This document shows, piece by piece, positions 6,268 to 14,106 of a stretch of DNA of 14,540 nt. The number at the start of each line of letters is the position of its first letter. Positions within the stretch are counted from its first letter, which is position 1. The translations under genes were made by a program, and so were the position numbers. Source of the DNA: an uncultured Bacilli bacterium (GTDB lineage Bacteria; Bacillota_I; Bacilli_A; RF39; UBA660); the NCBI GenBank assembly GCA_947628765.1, contig CANRBD010000019.1, positions 1 through 14,540 of the forward strand, given 5' to 3'. Under the pieces are notes generated by a model that saw only the letters and a list, made by a program, of their open reading frames with translations, ran no database searches and was not told the DNA's origin.

Positions 6268-7592
6268 CTAGTTCTATCAATAATTAATCCAGAACCGGCA
6301 ATTATTAATAATGAACCAACAGCAATAGCAATCATAGGAATATTCGCGCTGGTATTTGGAACAGCTACTACGACGCCACATTCAGCATTATATGTATTGG
6401 CATCAACGACATTTCCATCTTTACCATAGTAAACATTATCAACAATTACGCATGATTTTTCACATTCTTGCTTATAAGTATCTTTATCAACAACATTACC
6501 ATTTTTACCATAGTAGACATCATTAATTAAAATACATGATTTTTCACATTCTTGCTTATAAGTGTCTTTATCGACAACATTTCCGGCTTTGCCATAATAT
6601 ACATCATCGATAATTTCACATGTTTTTTTACATTCTTTTGTATAAGTTTTTTCATCAACTACAGTACCTTTATTACCATAGAAAGTATTATCGATGATTT
6701 CACAAATATGTTTGTCGACATTAATAGCTAATTTAGTATTAATTTTAGCGGTTTTTGGATCATCGTATAAACCTACGACTCTTTGATAATTATTATTTGA
6801 AGATTTGAAGATTTTGGCTTTTTTAACAGTATTAGAAGCGGTTACATTAATGTTTACTTCTGAATCTTCTTTTACTTCACTAACAGGTACAACAATTTTA
6901 AATTGTTCTTTTGAACTAAATGTAGTTTTCGTATTACCATTTTTATCAGTTACTTCACCGGTAGAAGTTGTAACTTTATATGTAGAGGCATTAGTAAGAC
7001 TTCCTACCATTAAAGCTGATTCATAATATTTTTTATCACTTGTTAATTTAAGAGTTGAACTTGGTTTAGTAAGTGTAATTTTTGGTGCTTGTTCTGATTT
7101 AGCTTGGGCTTTTTTAGCATTAGCTACTAATGGTTTAATATAATTTGGAATTAAACTATAAATATCAGTTTTAGTAGCATTTCTAAAAGTATTTGATACT
7201 TTATTAGATCCTTGATTAGTATCATCTAAATACCACCAAATAGCAGCTTGAGTAATGATTTTATCATTTTCTACGTTACCAGTAGGTTTGACATTTGGAT
7301 AACCATGTTCGAGGATATATTGAACTCCTGCATCAGCGTCACCTACTAAAGTAACTTCAGTATTAGATTTTAATGCTAATTTTTGGTTATCGATACAATA
7401 TAAACTATCGCCTTCGGTAGTTGTAAAATAAGTAAATCCATATTCGTTATTTGTAATGGTATCTGATAATACCTCAGCACGTTTTACTTTTACAGATTTC
7501 GGAGTAGTTTTAGCATCAACACCAGTAAAACTAAGTGCAAACAAAGTGATAAAAGCTAAAGCAATGCTCGTGATTTTCATCAATTTTTTCAT
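6252..7592 (-). CDS. Cys-Gln thioester-domain (TQXA-type) surface protein with four 28-residue repeats
   Basis: This 446-residue protein is predicted to be exported and anchored at the cell surface. A signal peptide (about 1-27, ending GVDA) precedes a thioester domain with Cys66 in LYCIDNQ and Gln115 in ITQAAIWWYLDD. In this family these side chains form an internal thioester that can bind host or surface amines covalently. A beta-rich domain (about 170-290) follows, then four 28-residue repeats (from 297), and a tail of VPNTS (411-415), a hydrophobic segment (about 416-436) and basic RTRKSYL. The tail resembles an LPXTG sorting signal but ends in Ser instead of Gly, so it may be held only by the membrane helix. 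The ribosome site is GGGGGG seven bases from the ATG. The gene follows the AI-2E-family gene and has its own promoter. Adhesion is a family-based inference. Confidence 0.88.
   Translation of the reverse strand: MKKLMKITSIALAFITLFALSFTGVDAKTTPKSVKVKRAEVLSDTITNNEYGFTYFTTTEGDSLYCIDNQKLALKSNTEVTLVGDADAGVQYILEHGYPNVKPTGNVENDKIITQAAIWWYLDDTNQGSNKVSNTFRNATKTDIYSLIPNYIKPLVANAKKAQAKSEQAPKITLTKPSSTLKLTSDKKYYESALMVGSLTNASTYKVTTSTGEVTDKNGNTKTTFSSKEQFKIVVPVSEVKEDSEVNINVTASNTVKKAKIFKSSNNNYQRVVGLYDDPKTAKINTKLAINVDKHICEIIDNTFYGNKGTVVDEKTYTKECKKTCEIIDDVYYGKAGNVVDKDTYKQECEKSCILINDVYYGKNGNVVDKDTYKQECEKSCVIVDNVYYGKDGNVVDANTYNAECGVVVAVPNTSANIPMIAIAVGSLLIIAGSGLIIDRTRKSYL
6378..6704 (-). repeat. Four tandem 84-base repeats encoding 28-residue two-cysteine units
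   Basis: Units start at Cys297, 325, 353 and 381, and the second cysteines at 321, 349, 377 and 405 keep the same 28-residue period. The pattern is Cys-x(3)-Asp or Asn, then YYGK-GNVVD (first unit FYGNKGTVVD), then TY-x(2)-EC. Units 2 and 3 are closest, sharing VVDKDTYKQECEKSC. The last unit ends at Cys405 just before the anchor, so the array forms the stalk next to the membrane. Eight extracellular cysteines could make four disulfides. Confidence 0.9.
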
Positions 7593-7637
7593 AAATTTTC
7601 CCCCCTTAACGCATATAATTCGCGTTTACAGGCGGTT

Positions 7638-7666
7638 ATATTAACATCAAATTGGGCTTTTGTCAA
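7638..7666 (-). promoter_or_regulatory. Promoter of the intact thioester-protein gene
   Basis: TTGACA (7666-7661), a 17-base spacer and TAATAT (7643-7638) on the minus strand. The -35 lies inside the last codons of the preceding AI-2E-family gene. No terminator separates them, so read-through may add to expression. AACGC and GCGTT (7626-7608) could form a small hairpin in the 5' leader. Confidence 0.7.
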
Positions 7667-8738
7667 GTTTTTTTGGCTTTTTTTGCTTTTTTAAAGTCTT
7701 TTTACTAAATAAATCGATTTCAGTTTTAAAAAATTTATAAGTGGTAAGAACCACTATTGCTACTGGTAAAGCAATGACAATACCAATAAAGCCAGCTAAA
7801 ATACCCCCTGCAAATACTGAAATAATAATAACTATTGGATGGATTTGGTTACTTTTACCATAAACCCAAGGATTGATTACATAACCATCAATACCTGAAA
7901 AAACAATAAAGATAATTATCGTTTTAATAAATAATTCAGGACTAACAACAAAAGCCGTAATAGCAGCGATAATGTTTGTAATAATTCCTCCAAAATATGG
8001 AATTAAATTACCAACTAAGGCTAAAGCTCCTAACATTAAAGCATTAGGATGTCCAATTAGTGAATATAAAATTAAATATTCAAAAAAAGAAATCATCGTT
8101 ATTTTTAAAAAACCAGATAAATACATATTAAGTTCATAATTTACTGCCGATAAATAACGATAAAGCCTTTTACTTTTATGCATAACTAAATTGCGGACTT
8201 TTTTTCTTATTTTATCCATATCGATAAGAAAATAGATGGTAGCGGCGACTATAATTAATATTTGGGAAAACACATTAATACTAGTACCGATAATATTAAC
8301 CATTCCATCTGAAATATATGAACCAAGATCAGTTAAAATGTCATTAAAAGTTTTCATGAGTTCTGTTTGAACCATACTAAAGTTAAAATTTGAATTATCG
8401 GAAAGTTCTTTAAAAAAAGTAATAATCGCATTAAACATATTGCCGATTTCTTCAGTTAATATTGGCACAATCCAATAAATAAGCATGCCAAATATTAAAA
8501 GCACCAAACCAATAACAACTAAAATAGCTAAACATCGAGGTACTTTTTTATTAACTAGTGAAGTTACTAAAGTATTTAAAACATAAGCAATAATAAAGGC
8601 AATCAAAAAAGGTAGTAAGATTTCTTTTAAAACACTTACTACCCCAAGCCAAAAGCTTCTTGTTTGATATATTAAAAATATTAGTAAACTAATCAAGACT
8701 AAATTTACAAGTTTATAATCAAGTTCGCTTTCCTTCAT
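7647..8738 (-). CDS. AI-2E/PerM-family membrane protein (YtvI-like transporter)
   Basis: This 363-residue integral membrane protein has the layout of the AI-2E/PerM family. Hydrophobic segments lie near residues 13-24, 33-57 and 69-93, a polar extracytoplasmic-type stretch spans about 95-145, and further helices follow at about 148-172 and 205-340. The family signature NLIPYFGG is at 244-251, just after ALMLGALALVG. The tail is very basic (KKTLKKQKKPKKLDKSP). Members export small molecules such as autoinducer-2 or act as ion antiporters; the substrate cannot be told from sequence. Its ATG lies 20 bases inside dtd, so translation is probably coupled, and no strong ribosome site is seen before it. 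It is the last gene of the comN-secDF-rel-dtd operon. Its stop is TGA, and its final codons contain the next gene's -35. Confidence 0.88.
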   Translation of the reverse strand: MKESELDYKLVNLVLISLLIFLIYQTRSFWLGVVSVLKEILLPFLIAFIIAYVLNTLVTSLVNKKVPRCLAILVVIGLVLLIFGMLIYWIVPILTEEIGNMFNAIITFFKELSDNSNFNFSMVQTELMKTFNDILTDLGSYISDGMVNIIGTSINVFSQILIIVAATIYFLIDMDKIRKKVRNLVMHKSKRLYRYLSAVNYELNMYLSGFLKITMISFFEYLILYSLIGHPNALMLGALALVGNLIPYFGGIITNIIAAITAFVVSPELFIKTIIIFIVFSGIDGYVINPWVYGKSNQIHPIVIIISVFAGGILAGFIGIVIALPVAIVVLTTYKFFKTEIDLFSKKTLKKQKKPKKLDKSPI

Positions 8739-9180
8739 TATTATCCCGGCTTTCTAAAGCAATAGTAATTGGGCCATCATTACAAATTGAAACTTGCATA
8801 TCGGCGCCAAAAACACCTGTTTCAACCTTAATGTGTTTACTTAGCTTTTCATTAAATAGTTTGTATAATTTTTCGGCTTCTATACTATTTAAAGCGCGAA
8901 CATAACTAGGACGATTTCCTTTTTTCGTGTCTGCATATAAAGTAAACTGCGAAATACTTAATATTTCTCCACCAACTTCAAGGATGGATTTATTCATTAT
9001 ATTATTTTCATCTTCAAATATACGTAGATTTAAAACTTTTTTGATTAAATAATCAATTTCTCTTTCGCCATCCCCGGCAGTAAAACCAACCAATAAAACT
9101 AAACCTTTTTTGATTTGACCAGTAACTTTATTATCGACCTCGACTTTGGAATTTAAACTTCTTTGAACTAATATTCTCAT
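8719..9180 (-). CDS. dtd: D-aminoacyl-tRNA deacylase
   Basis: Dtd removes D-amino acids, and also glycine misattached to tRNA-Ala, from tRNAs; it proofreads translation as a dimer. The protein is 153 residues, close to the family norm, and begins MRILVQRSLNSKVEV, close to the usual MRAVVQRV opening. The two active-site signatures are present: SQFTLY (77-82) and NDGPITI (134-140) with the Gly136-Pro137 cis pair that excludes L-amino acids. The ATG overlaps the rel stop codon as ATGA, and the 3' end overlaps the AI-2E-family gene by 20 bases, so all three are co-transcribed and coupled. The rel-dtd pairing is common in Bacillota. Confidence 0.97.
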   Translation of the reverse strand: MRILVQRSLNSKVEVDNKVTGQIKKGLVLLVGFTAGDGEREIDYLIKKVLNLRIFEDENNIMNKSILEVGGEILSISQFTLYADTKKGNRPSYVRALNSIEAEKLYKLFNEKLSKHIKVETGVFGADMQVSICNDGPITIALESRDNNEGKRT

Positions 9181-11330
9181 TTAATCATTCTTTCTACATC
9201 AATTACCCCTTCAACCATTTTAATATCGGTCATTAATTTCATAAGTTCTTCCCGATCTTTAATAACAACGCTCATTTCAATCATTTGGGTATTGGTATCG
9301 CGATTACTATTGATGTTTCTAACACCAATATCTTTACTCGCCGCTTTGGTAACAATGGGAGCGAGAACATCATTAGTTGGTTTAGCGTGAATCAAAATAG
9401 TTGTCACAAATTTATCGGTTGTTTCATTCCAGGCTACTTCGATTAAACGTTCTTCAGTTTCCGCCACATTTGGACAAACTATACGGTGAACGGAAATACC
9501 ATTACCTTTAGTAATATAACCAATAATACGATCTCCTGGAATTGGATTACAACAAGACGCTAAATTAGCTTTAATGTCAGAATCACCATCAACAGTGATA
9601 ATATGGCCTTTACGGATAACTTTATTACCAAGTTTTTGAGCTTTTTCAAGTATTTTTTCATCGTTATCTTTTTCTTCTTTAAAGGCCGCATCCAATACTG
9701 TATCTAAATAAAGTTTCCCAGAACCTAAATTAGAATAAAGTTCATGTAAACTACCTAATTTAACATTTTTTAAAACTTTATCTAAATTTTCATTAAAATC
9801 ATTAAAGGTGAGTTTGCGTTTTTTAAGTTCTTTGGTTAATAGTTCTTCACCTTTTTTAACAGTTTCATCAGATGAAGCTTTATGAAAATAACTTTTAATT
9901 TTATTTTTTGCCTGCGCTGTTTTAACGATATTAAGCCACTCACGGTTAGGCGTACTATTGCTACTCGTAATAATTTTAACGATATCGTTATCTTGAAGTT
10001 CATAATCTAAAGGAACCATTGATGAATTGACAAGAGCTCCAGTGGTCGTATCACCGACTTTAGTATGCACTTTATAAGCAAAATCAATCGGTGTCGCGCC
10101 AATCGGCAGTTCAATAACATCGCCTTTAGGCGTAAATACATAAATAGTTTTCTTTAAAACTTCTTCAGTAATTGTTTCGGCAAAATCATCAGGATCAATT
10201 TCATGTTGTTTAAGTTCCATAATGGATTTAAAGAACTGAAGTTTTTGTTCCATATCAGATTGAATAGCCGCTTTAGAACTACCATGTTCTTTATAAGACC
10301 AATGCGAAGCAATACCATTTTCGGCTACTTCATCCATATCGTAAGTTCTAATTTGAATTTCATATAACTGGCCATCAACACCAAAAACAGTTGTGTGTAG
10401 TGACTGATACATATTAGTCTTTGGCATAGCAATATAATCTTTAAAACGATTAGGTTTTGGTTTAAATTTCGAATGGATTATTCCTAAAACCTGATAACAC
10501 TCAGGAATGGTATTAACAAATATTCTTAAAGCTAGTAAATCGAAAATATCACTAAAACGTTTACCTTTATCTAGTTTTTTATAAATACTATAAATACTTT
10601 TACTACGCCCCTTTATTTTATGTTTAATATTGTGTTTATTTAAAAGTTCAGAGACACTGGTAATCATTTTCGCTACACTAGCATCTCGTTCTTTTTTAGT
10701 CGCATTTAATTTTTCAACAATATCATAATATTCATCGGGTTTTAAATAACGTAAAGATAATTCTTCAAGTTCACTTTTGATATGATTCATACCTAATCTA
10801 TGAGCGATTGGCGTTAAAATATCTAAAGTTTCCCTAGCGGTTTCTTTTTGTTTTTTCTCATCTAACGCAAATAAAGTTTTCATATTATGAAGTCTATCAG
10901 CCAGTTTGATAATAATAACTCTAACATCTTCTGATAAACCGACTAAAATTTTACGTTGACTGGCAATAACGGATTCCGTTTCGCCTGAAAAATTAAGTTT
11001 ATTGATTTTCGTTACGCCTTCGACGATTGATAAAATATCATCGCCAAAAATCTCACGGATTTCTTCCGGATCAGCATCAGCTTCTTTAATGACATCATGT
11101 AATAAAGCTGCTGATAATGTTGGCGCATCCGCACTAGTTTTAGTTAGAATATAAGCTACGGAAAGCGGATGAGTTATATAATCCTCACCCGTTAATCTTT
11201 TCGCACCAAAATGTTTGTCATAGGCATATTGATAGGCTTTTTTAATTAATTCTAAAGCCTCTTTTTCCGTAATGTAAGTTTTTACTTTTTCATAAAACTG
11301 ATCAAAACTTTCACATGAATATTTACTCAT
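9177..11330 (-). CDS. rel: Rel/SpoT-type (p)ppGpp synthetase with an altered hydrolase motif
   Basis: Rel makes the alarmone (p)ppGpp when uncharged tRNA is on the ribosome, and bifunctional members also degrade it. At 717 residues it has the full layout: HD hydrolase (about 30-160), synthetase (about 235-345), TGS (about 394-455), a zinc-finger/RIS region with ASCCNPIPGD (591-600) and a C-terminal ACT domain. The synthetase looks intact, with RFKDYIA (295-301), YQSLH (308-312) and Glu324 in EIQIRT; RFKD is the form found in bifunctional enzymes. In the HD domain the metal ligands His54, His78, Asp79 and Asp145 are present, but the HDxxED motif reads HDVIKE (78-83): the Glu-Asp pair is Lys82-Glu83. 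Hydrolysis may therefore be weak or lost. AGGGG precedes the ATG. The gene lies 16 bases after secDF and overlaps dtd by four. Confidence 0.96.
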   Translation of the reverse strand: MSKYSCESFDQFYEKVKTYITEKEALELIKKAYQYAYDKHFGAKRLTGEDYITHPLSVAYILTKTSADAPTLSAALLHDVIKEADADPEEIREIFGDDILSIVEGVTKINKLNFSGETESVIASQRKILVGLSEDVRVIIIKLADRLHNMKTLFALDEKKQKETARETLDILTPIAHRLGMNHIKSELEELSLRYLKPDEYYDIVEKLNATKKERDASVAKMITSVSELLNKHNIKHKIKGRSKSIYSIYKKLDKGKRFSDIFDLLALRIFVNTIPECYQVLGIIHSKFKPKPNRFKDYIAMPKTNMYQSLHTTVFGVDGQLYEIQIRTYDMDEVAENGIASHWSYKEHGSSKAAIQSDMEQKLQFFKSIMELKQHEIDPDDFAETITEEVLKKTIYVFTPKGDVIELPIGATPIDFAYKVHTKVGDTTTGALVNSSMVPLDYELQDNDIVKIITSSNSTPNREWLNIVKTAQAKNKIKSYFHKASSDETVKKGEELLTKELKKRKLTFNDFNENLDKVLKNVKLGSLHELYSNLGSGKLYLDTVLDAAFKEEKDNDEKILEKAQKLGNKVIRKGHIITVDGDSDIKANLASCCNPIPGDRIIGYITKGNGISVHRIVCPNVAETEERLIEVAWNETTDKFVTTILIHAKPTNDVLAPIVTKAASKDIGVRNINSNRDTNTQMIEMSVVIKDREELMKLMTDIKMVEGVIDVERMIK

Positions 11331-11346
11331 GGGTAATCACCCCTAT

Positions 11347-13617
11347 TTAAGAATTTACTCCTTTAATTTGTAGTTCATCGACTTCGTCAAGCACAACTTT
11401 CTTTTTCTCTTTTTCAACTTTGCCTTTTTTGATATTACGTTTAGTAATTTCAAGCCATAATTGGCTGGCTACGAAGATTGAACATAAGGTACCAATAACT
11501 AAACCAAATAGTAAAGCCATATTAAATTCAAAAATGTCACTCGCGCCTAAGAAGATTAAACATACAACTGGAATTAAAGTGGTTACCGTGGTTATGATAC
11601 TACGGTTTAAAATCGATCTTAAACTTTCATTAACAATATTATCTAAATCATGTTTATTTAGTTTATTCGTCTTGTCATGCATGTTTTCACGGATACGGTC
11701 AAAGGTGATAATAATATCGTTCACCGCATAACCGATAATTGATAAAATAGCCGCAATAAAGATCGTTGAAACTTCTAATCTAAAGATACTGAATAATGAA
11801 ACTGTAATTAAGACATTTAATAATAATGAAGCAATACAGCTGACACCATAACTAAACTTAAATCTAAGGGAAATATATAAGATGATGGCAAAAGCCGCAA
11901 TAATTAACGCTAAAATAGCATTTTTGATAAGCTCTTTCTTAACGATATTGGAAACAACACCGACGTCAGTTGAAGCATTGTATTTTTCAGCAAAATAGTC
12001 TTCTGTACTCATTGATTTTTTCTGTGGTAAGGAATTTTCAATTTTAATTGAGTACGTATCATCGTTTTGTTTTTCAAACTCATACATCTTATAACCTAGT
12101 TTTTTAATGTCTTTTTGAACATCAGCTTTAGTTACTTTTTCTTCAGTTTGTAAGTTAATTACGGTACCACCTTTAAAGTCGACACCTAATTTAAGTCCCA
12201 TAGTAATAATTGAACCAATACCGACAACACCGATGATTAAAGCCGCAATTAAGAAGATTTTACGGTTTTTAACGAAGTCAATTTTCTTATAGAAAAATTT
12301 AGTTCGTTTTTCTCTTTTATTAACATTTGGAATATCTTTGGCTTTAACGCCGATAAATAATCCAGGTTTACCATCGAAAACTCCAGTTTCGACAAACCAT
12401 TTCATAAGCCATCTAACAAAGACAACCATGATTAATAATGTCACAATAATACTGATAATTAACATCGTTGCAAAACCTTTAACGCTACTTTGTCCAAAGA
12501 TAAATAAGACAATAGCGGCAATTAAAGTCGTGATGTTGGCATCCATAATCGTGCCTAAAGAATCTTTATTACCATTTTTAAAGGCTGATTTAATGCCACG
12601 ACCTTCATACATTTCATCTTTAATACGCGCAAAACTGATAACATTCGAGTCGACAGCCATACCAATACCGATAATCATAGCGGCAATACCTGGTAAGGTA
12701 AGCGTTCCACCGATAAGCCAGAAAATAAAGAATGTTAAAGCGGAATAAATAATAATACCAATACTAGCAAATAAACCTGACATGCGGTATAAGCAAATTA
12801 AGAATAAGCAAATTAAGATAATTGCTACAATACCAGCGGTAACAGTTTTTTCAAGGGAATTTTCACCAAATGAAGCCCCAACACTTTGTGATGAAATTTC
12901 CACTAATTTAGTTGGCATACTACCAGAATTAATTAAATCAACTAAATTTTGAACTTCTTCATGTTCAAAATTACCCTCGATGATAACATCACTACTAAAT
13001 CCTTGTGAAACTGTAGCTACGGAAAGACATTTAGAATCATTTAGTGAACCACATTTATATTGTTCATTTTGGAATGAGTCCGTTTCTTCATCATAGTCTA
13101 ACCAAATAACGATACGGTTATCGTCCATTTGACTAACTTTTTTAGTCGCTTTATAGAATGCATCTTTATCTTTAACGCTTAGGGAAACAACTGGACTACC
13201 TTTTTCATCAGTACCGACTTTAGCCGCCCCACTTCTTAAAACATCACTAGTCATAAGTAAGTGATCACTAGTATCACGGAAAGTTAAACTAGCTGTTTGA
13301 CTTAAGATATTACGGGCTTCATCGGCATTATCAACCCCTGCTAACTGAACACGGATTCTATCACCTTCGATATTAATCGTTGGTTCTAAAACTCCTAAGA
13401 CGTCAATTCTCTTTACTAAAGTATTATAAGTTGAATTAACAACATCGCTTGTTATTTTTTCTTTACCATCAATGCTTTCAATTTGATATAAGACTTCAAA
13501 ACCACCTTGAAGGTCAAGACCTAATTTAATTGATTTTAATGTTGGGAATAAAAGGGCAAGCGCAGCCGCAACTAAAGCGACAACCACAATTATTCTAGTT
13601 ATTATTTGTTTTTTCAT
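11347..13617 (-). CDS. secDF: Fused SecDF protein-export accessory subunit
   Basis: SecDF uses the proton gradient to pull preproteins through SecYEG at the membrane. At 756 residues it is a SecD-SecF fusion like the B. subtilis protein. SecD begins with a membrane helix (6-25) and the D1 motif GLDLQGG (33-39). A large extracytoplasmic domain follows to about 255, then helices with GIGMAVDSNVISFARIKDE (317-335), whose Asp323 belongs to the proton path. SecF starts near 450, with helix 1, LGVDFKGG (477-484), a smaller outer domain, and late helices containing NDIIITFDRIREN. Two cysteines (189 and 197) in the SecD outer domain are spaced to form a disulfide. AAGGAG lies before the ATG, 14 bases after the comN-like gene. 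The basic tail IKKGKVEKEKKK is cytoplasmic. Confidence 0.97.
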   Translation of the reverse strand: MKKQIITRIIVVVALVAAALALLFPTLKSIKLGLDLQGGFEVLYQIESIDGKEKITSDVVNSTYNTLVKRIDVLGVLEPTINIEGDRIRVQLAGVDNADEARNILSQTASLTFRDTSDHLLMTSDVLRSGAAKVGTDEKGSPVVSLSVKDKDAFYKATKKVSQMDDNRIVIWLDYDEETDSFQNEQYKCGSLNDSKCLSVATVSQGFSSDVIIEGNFEHEEVQNLVDLINSGSMPTKLVEISSQSVGASFGENSLEKTVTAGIVAIILICLFLICLYRMSGLFASIGIIIYSALTFFIFWLIGGTLTLPGIAAMIIGIGMAVDSNVISFARIKDEMYEGRGIKSAFKNGNKDSLGTIMDANITTLIAAIVLFIFGQSSVKGFATMLIISIIVTLLIMVVFVRWLMKWFVETGVFDGKPGLFIGVKAKDIPNVNKREKRTKFFYKKIDFVKNRKIFLIAALIIGVVGIGSIITMGLKLGVDFKGGTVINLQTEEKVTKADVQKDIKKLGYKMYEFEKQNDDTYSIKIENSLPQKKSMSTEDYFAEKYNASTDVGVVSNIVKKELIKNAILALIIAAFAIILYISLRFKFSYGVSCIASLLLNVLITVSLFSIFRLEVSTIFIAAILSIIGYAVNDIIITFDRIRENMHDKTNKLNKHDLDNIVNESLRSILNRSIITTVTTLIPVVCLIFLGASDIFEFNMALLFGLVIGTLCSIFVASQLWLEITKRNIKKGKVEKEKKKVVLDEVDELQIKGVNS

Positions 13618-13631
13618 GTTTTCTACTCCTT

Positions 13632-13904
13632 CTAGTCTTCAAAATAAACTCTTCTTCTTTTAGGCTTTAATTTATCTTTGAAATAATCATCAATGACAGC
13701 GTTCTCACTATTAAAAATATCACTTACCATTTCATGCAAAGCTAAATTAGAGCTATTTTTCCATTTACTTTCTTTTAAGTAATTCCAAACATCATCGACA
13801 GTTAAATAATTATAACCATCTCTTTTTAGATCAGCGACTTTTGATCTTAGTGCCGGAAGTAATCTTTCGTATAGTTCTTCTAAACTATTAAATTCAATCT
13901 CCAT
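13632..13904 (-). CDS. comN: ComN/YrzD-like post-transcriptional regulator
   Basis: This is a small cytoplasmic protein of 90 residues. The pattern LLPALRSKVADLKRDGY (15-31), then VDDVWNYLKESKWKN (36-50), then LHEMVSDIFN (56-65), matches the ComN (YrzD) family: a Pro-Ala-Leu-x-Ser-Lys helix, a W-x-YL element, K-W-K and a V-x-DI helix. In B. subtilis ComN affects competence-gene mRNA after transcription and is encoded next to secDF, as here. The start is taken at ATG 13904 with GGAGGG six bases upstream; an ATG at 13925 lies before that site and is rejected. A basic KPKRRRVYFED tail closes the protein. It is the first gene of the operon with its own sigma-A promoter. No competence genes are in the window, so its targets here are unknown. 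Confidence 0.82.
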   Translation of the reverse strand: MEIEFNSLEELYERLLPALRSKVADLKRDGYNYLTVDDVWNYLKESKWKNSSNLALHEMVSDIFNSENAVIDDYFKDKLKPKRRRVYFED

Positions 13905-13933
13905 GTTTTCCCTCCACTTATGCATACATATTC

Positions 13934-13962
13934 ATTATACCTTAAAATGATGGATTTTTAAA
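13934..13962 (-). promoter_or_regulatory. Promoter of the comN-secDF-rel-dtd operon
   Basis: On the minus strand TTTAAA (13962-13957), a 17-base spacer and perfect TATAAT (13939-13934) lie 29 bases before the comN ATG. Confidence 0.75.
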
Positions 13963-13990
13963 GGTTTTAGCTAAAATTTACCAAATTCCT

Positions 13991-14037
13991 TTGTGCGTTT
14001 ATAATAGAAGTGGAACAAAAGAGGTATAAACGCACAA
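13991..14037. repeat. 13-base perfect inverted repeat between divergent promoters
   Basis: TTGTGCGTTTATA (13991-14003) and TATAAACGCACAA (14025-14037) are exact reverse complements separated by 21 bases. No T-tract follows, so it is not a terminator. It lies between the leftward operon promoter and the rightward unknown gene. The left arm runs into TATAAT (14000-14005), which has TTTACC 17 bases upstream and may be a weak rightward promoter. A paired operator for a regulator is the likeliest role. Confidence 0.85.
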
Positions 14038-14060
14038 TCTCTCAATTTGACATTTTATCG

Positions 14061-14089
14061 TTGACACAAAAAGCAAAAACCGATATATT
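14061..14089 (+). promoter_or_regulatory. Promoter of the rightward unknown gene
   Basis: TTGACA (14061-14066), a 17-base spacer and TATATT (14084-14089). The expected start point is near 14096, inside the AGGAGG at 14095-14100, leaving an untranslated leader of only about 11 bases. A second TTGACA (14047-14052) has no matching -10. Confidence 0.65.
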
Positions 14090-14106
14090 ATACTAGGAGG
14101 TTTAAA

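Noticed and set aside
12338..12748. Rightward 136-residue frame opposite secDF
   Set aside because: It is antisense to the membrane helices of SecDF, and its hydrophobic look is a reflection of those codons.
13905..13925. ATG 13925 as start of the ComN-like protein
   Set aside because: It has no ribosome site of its own and lies upstream of GGAGGG; homology to the family begins at the later ATG.
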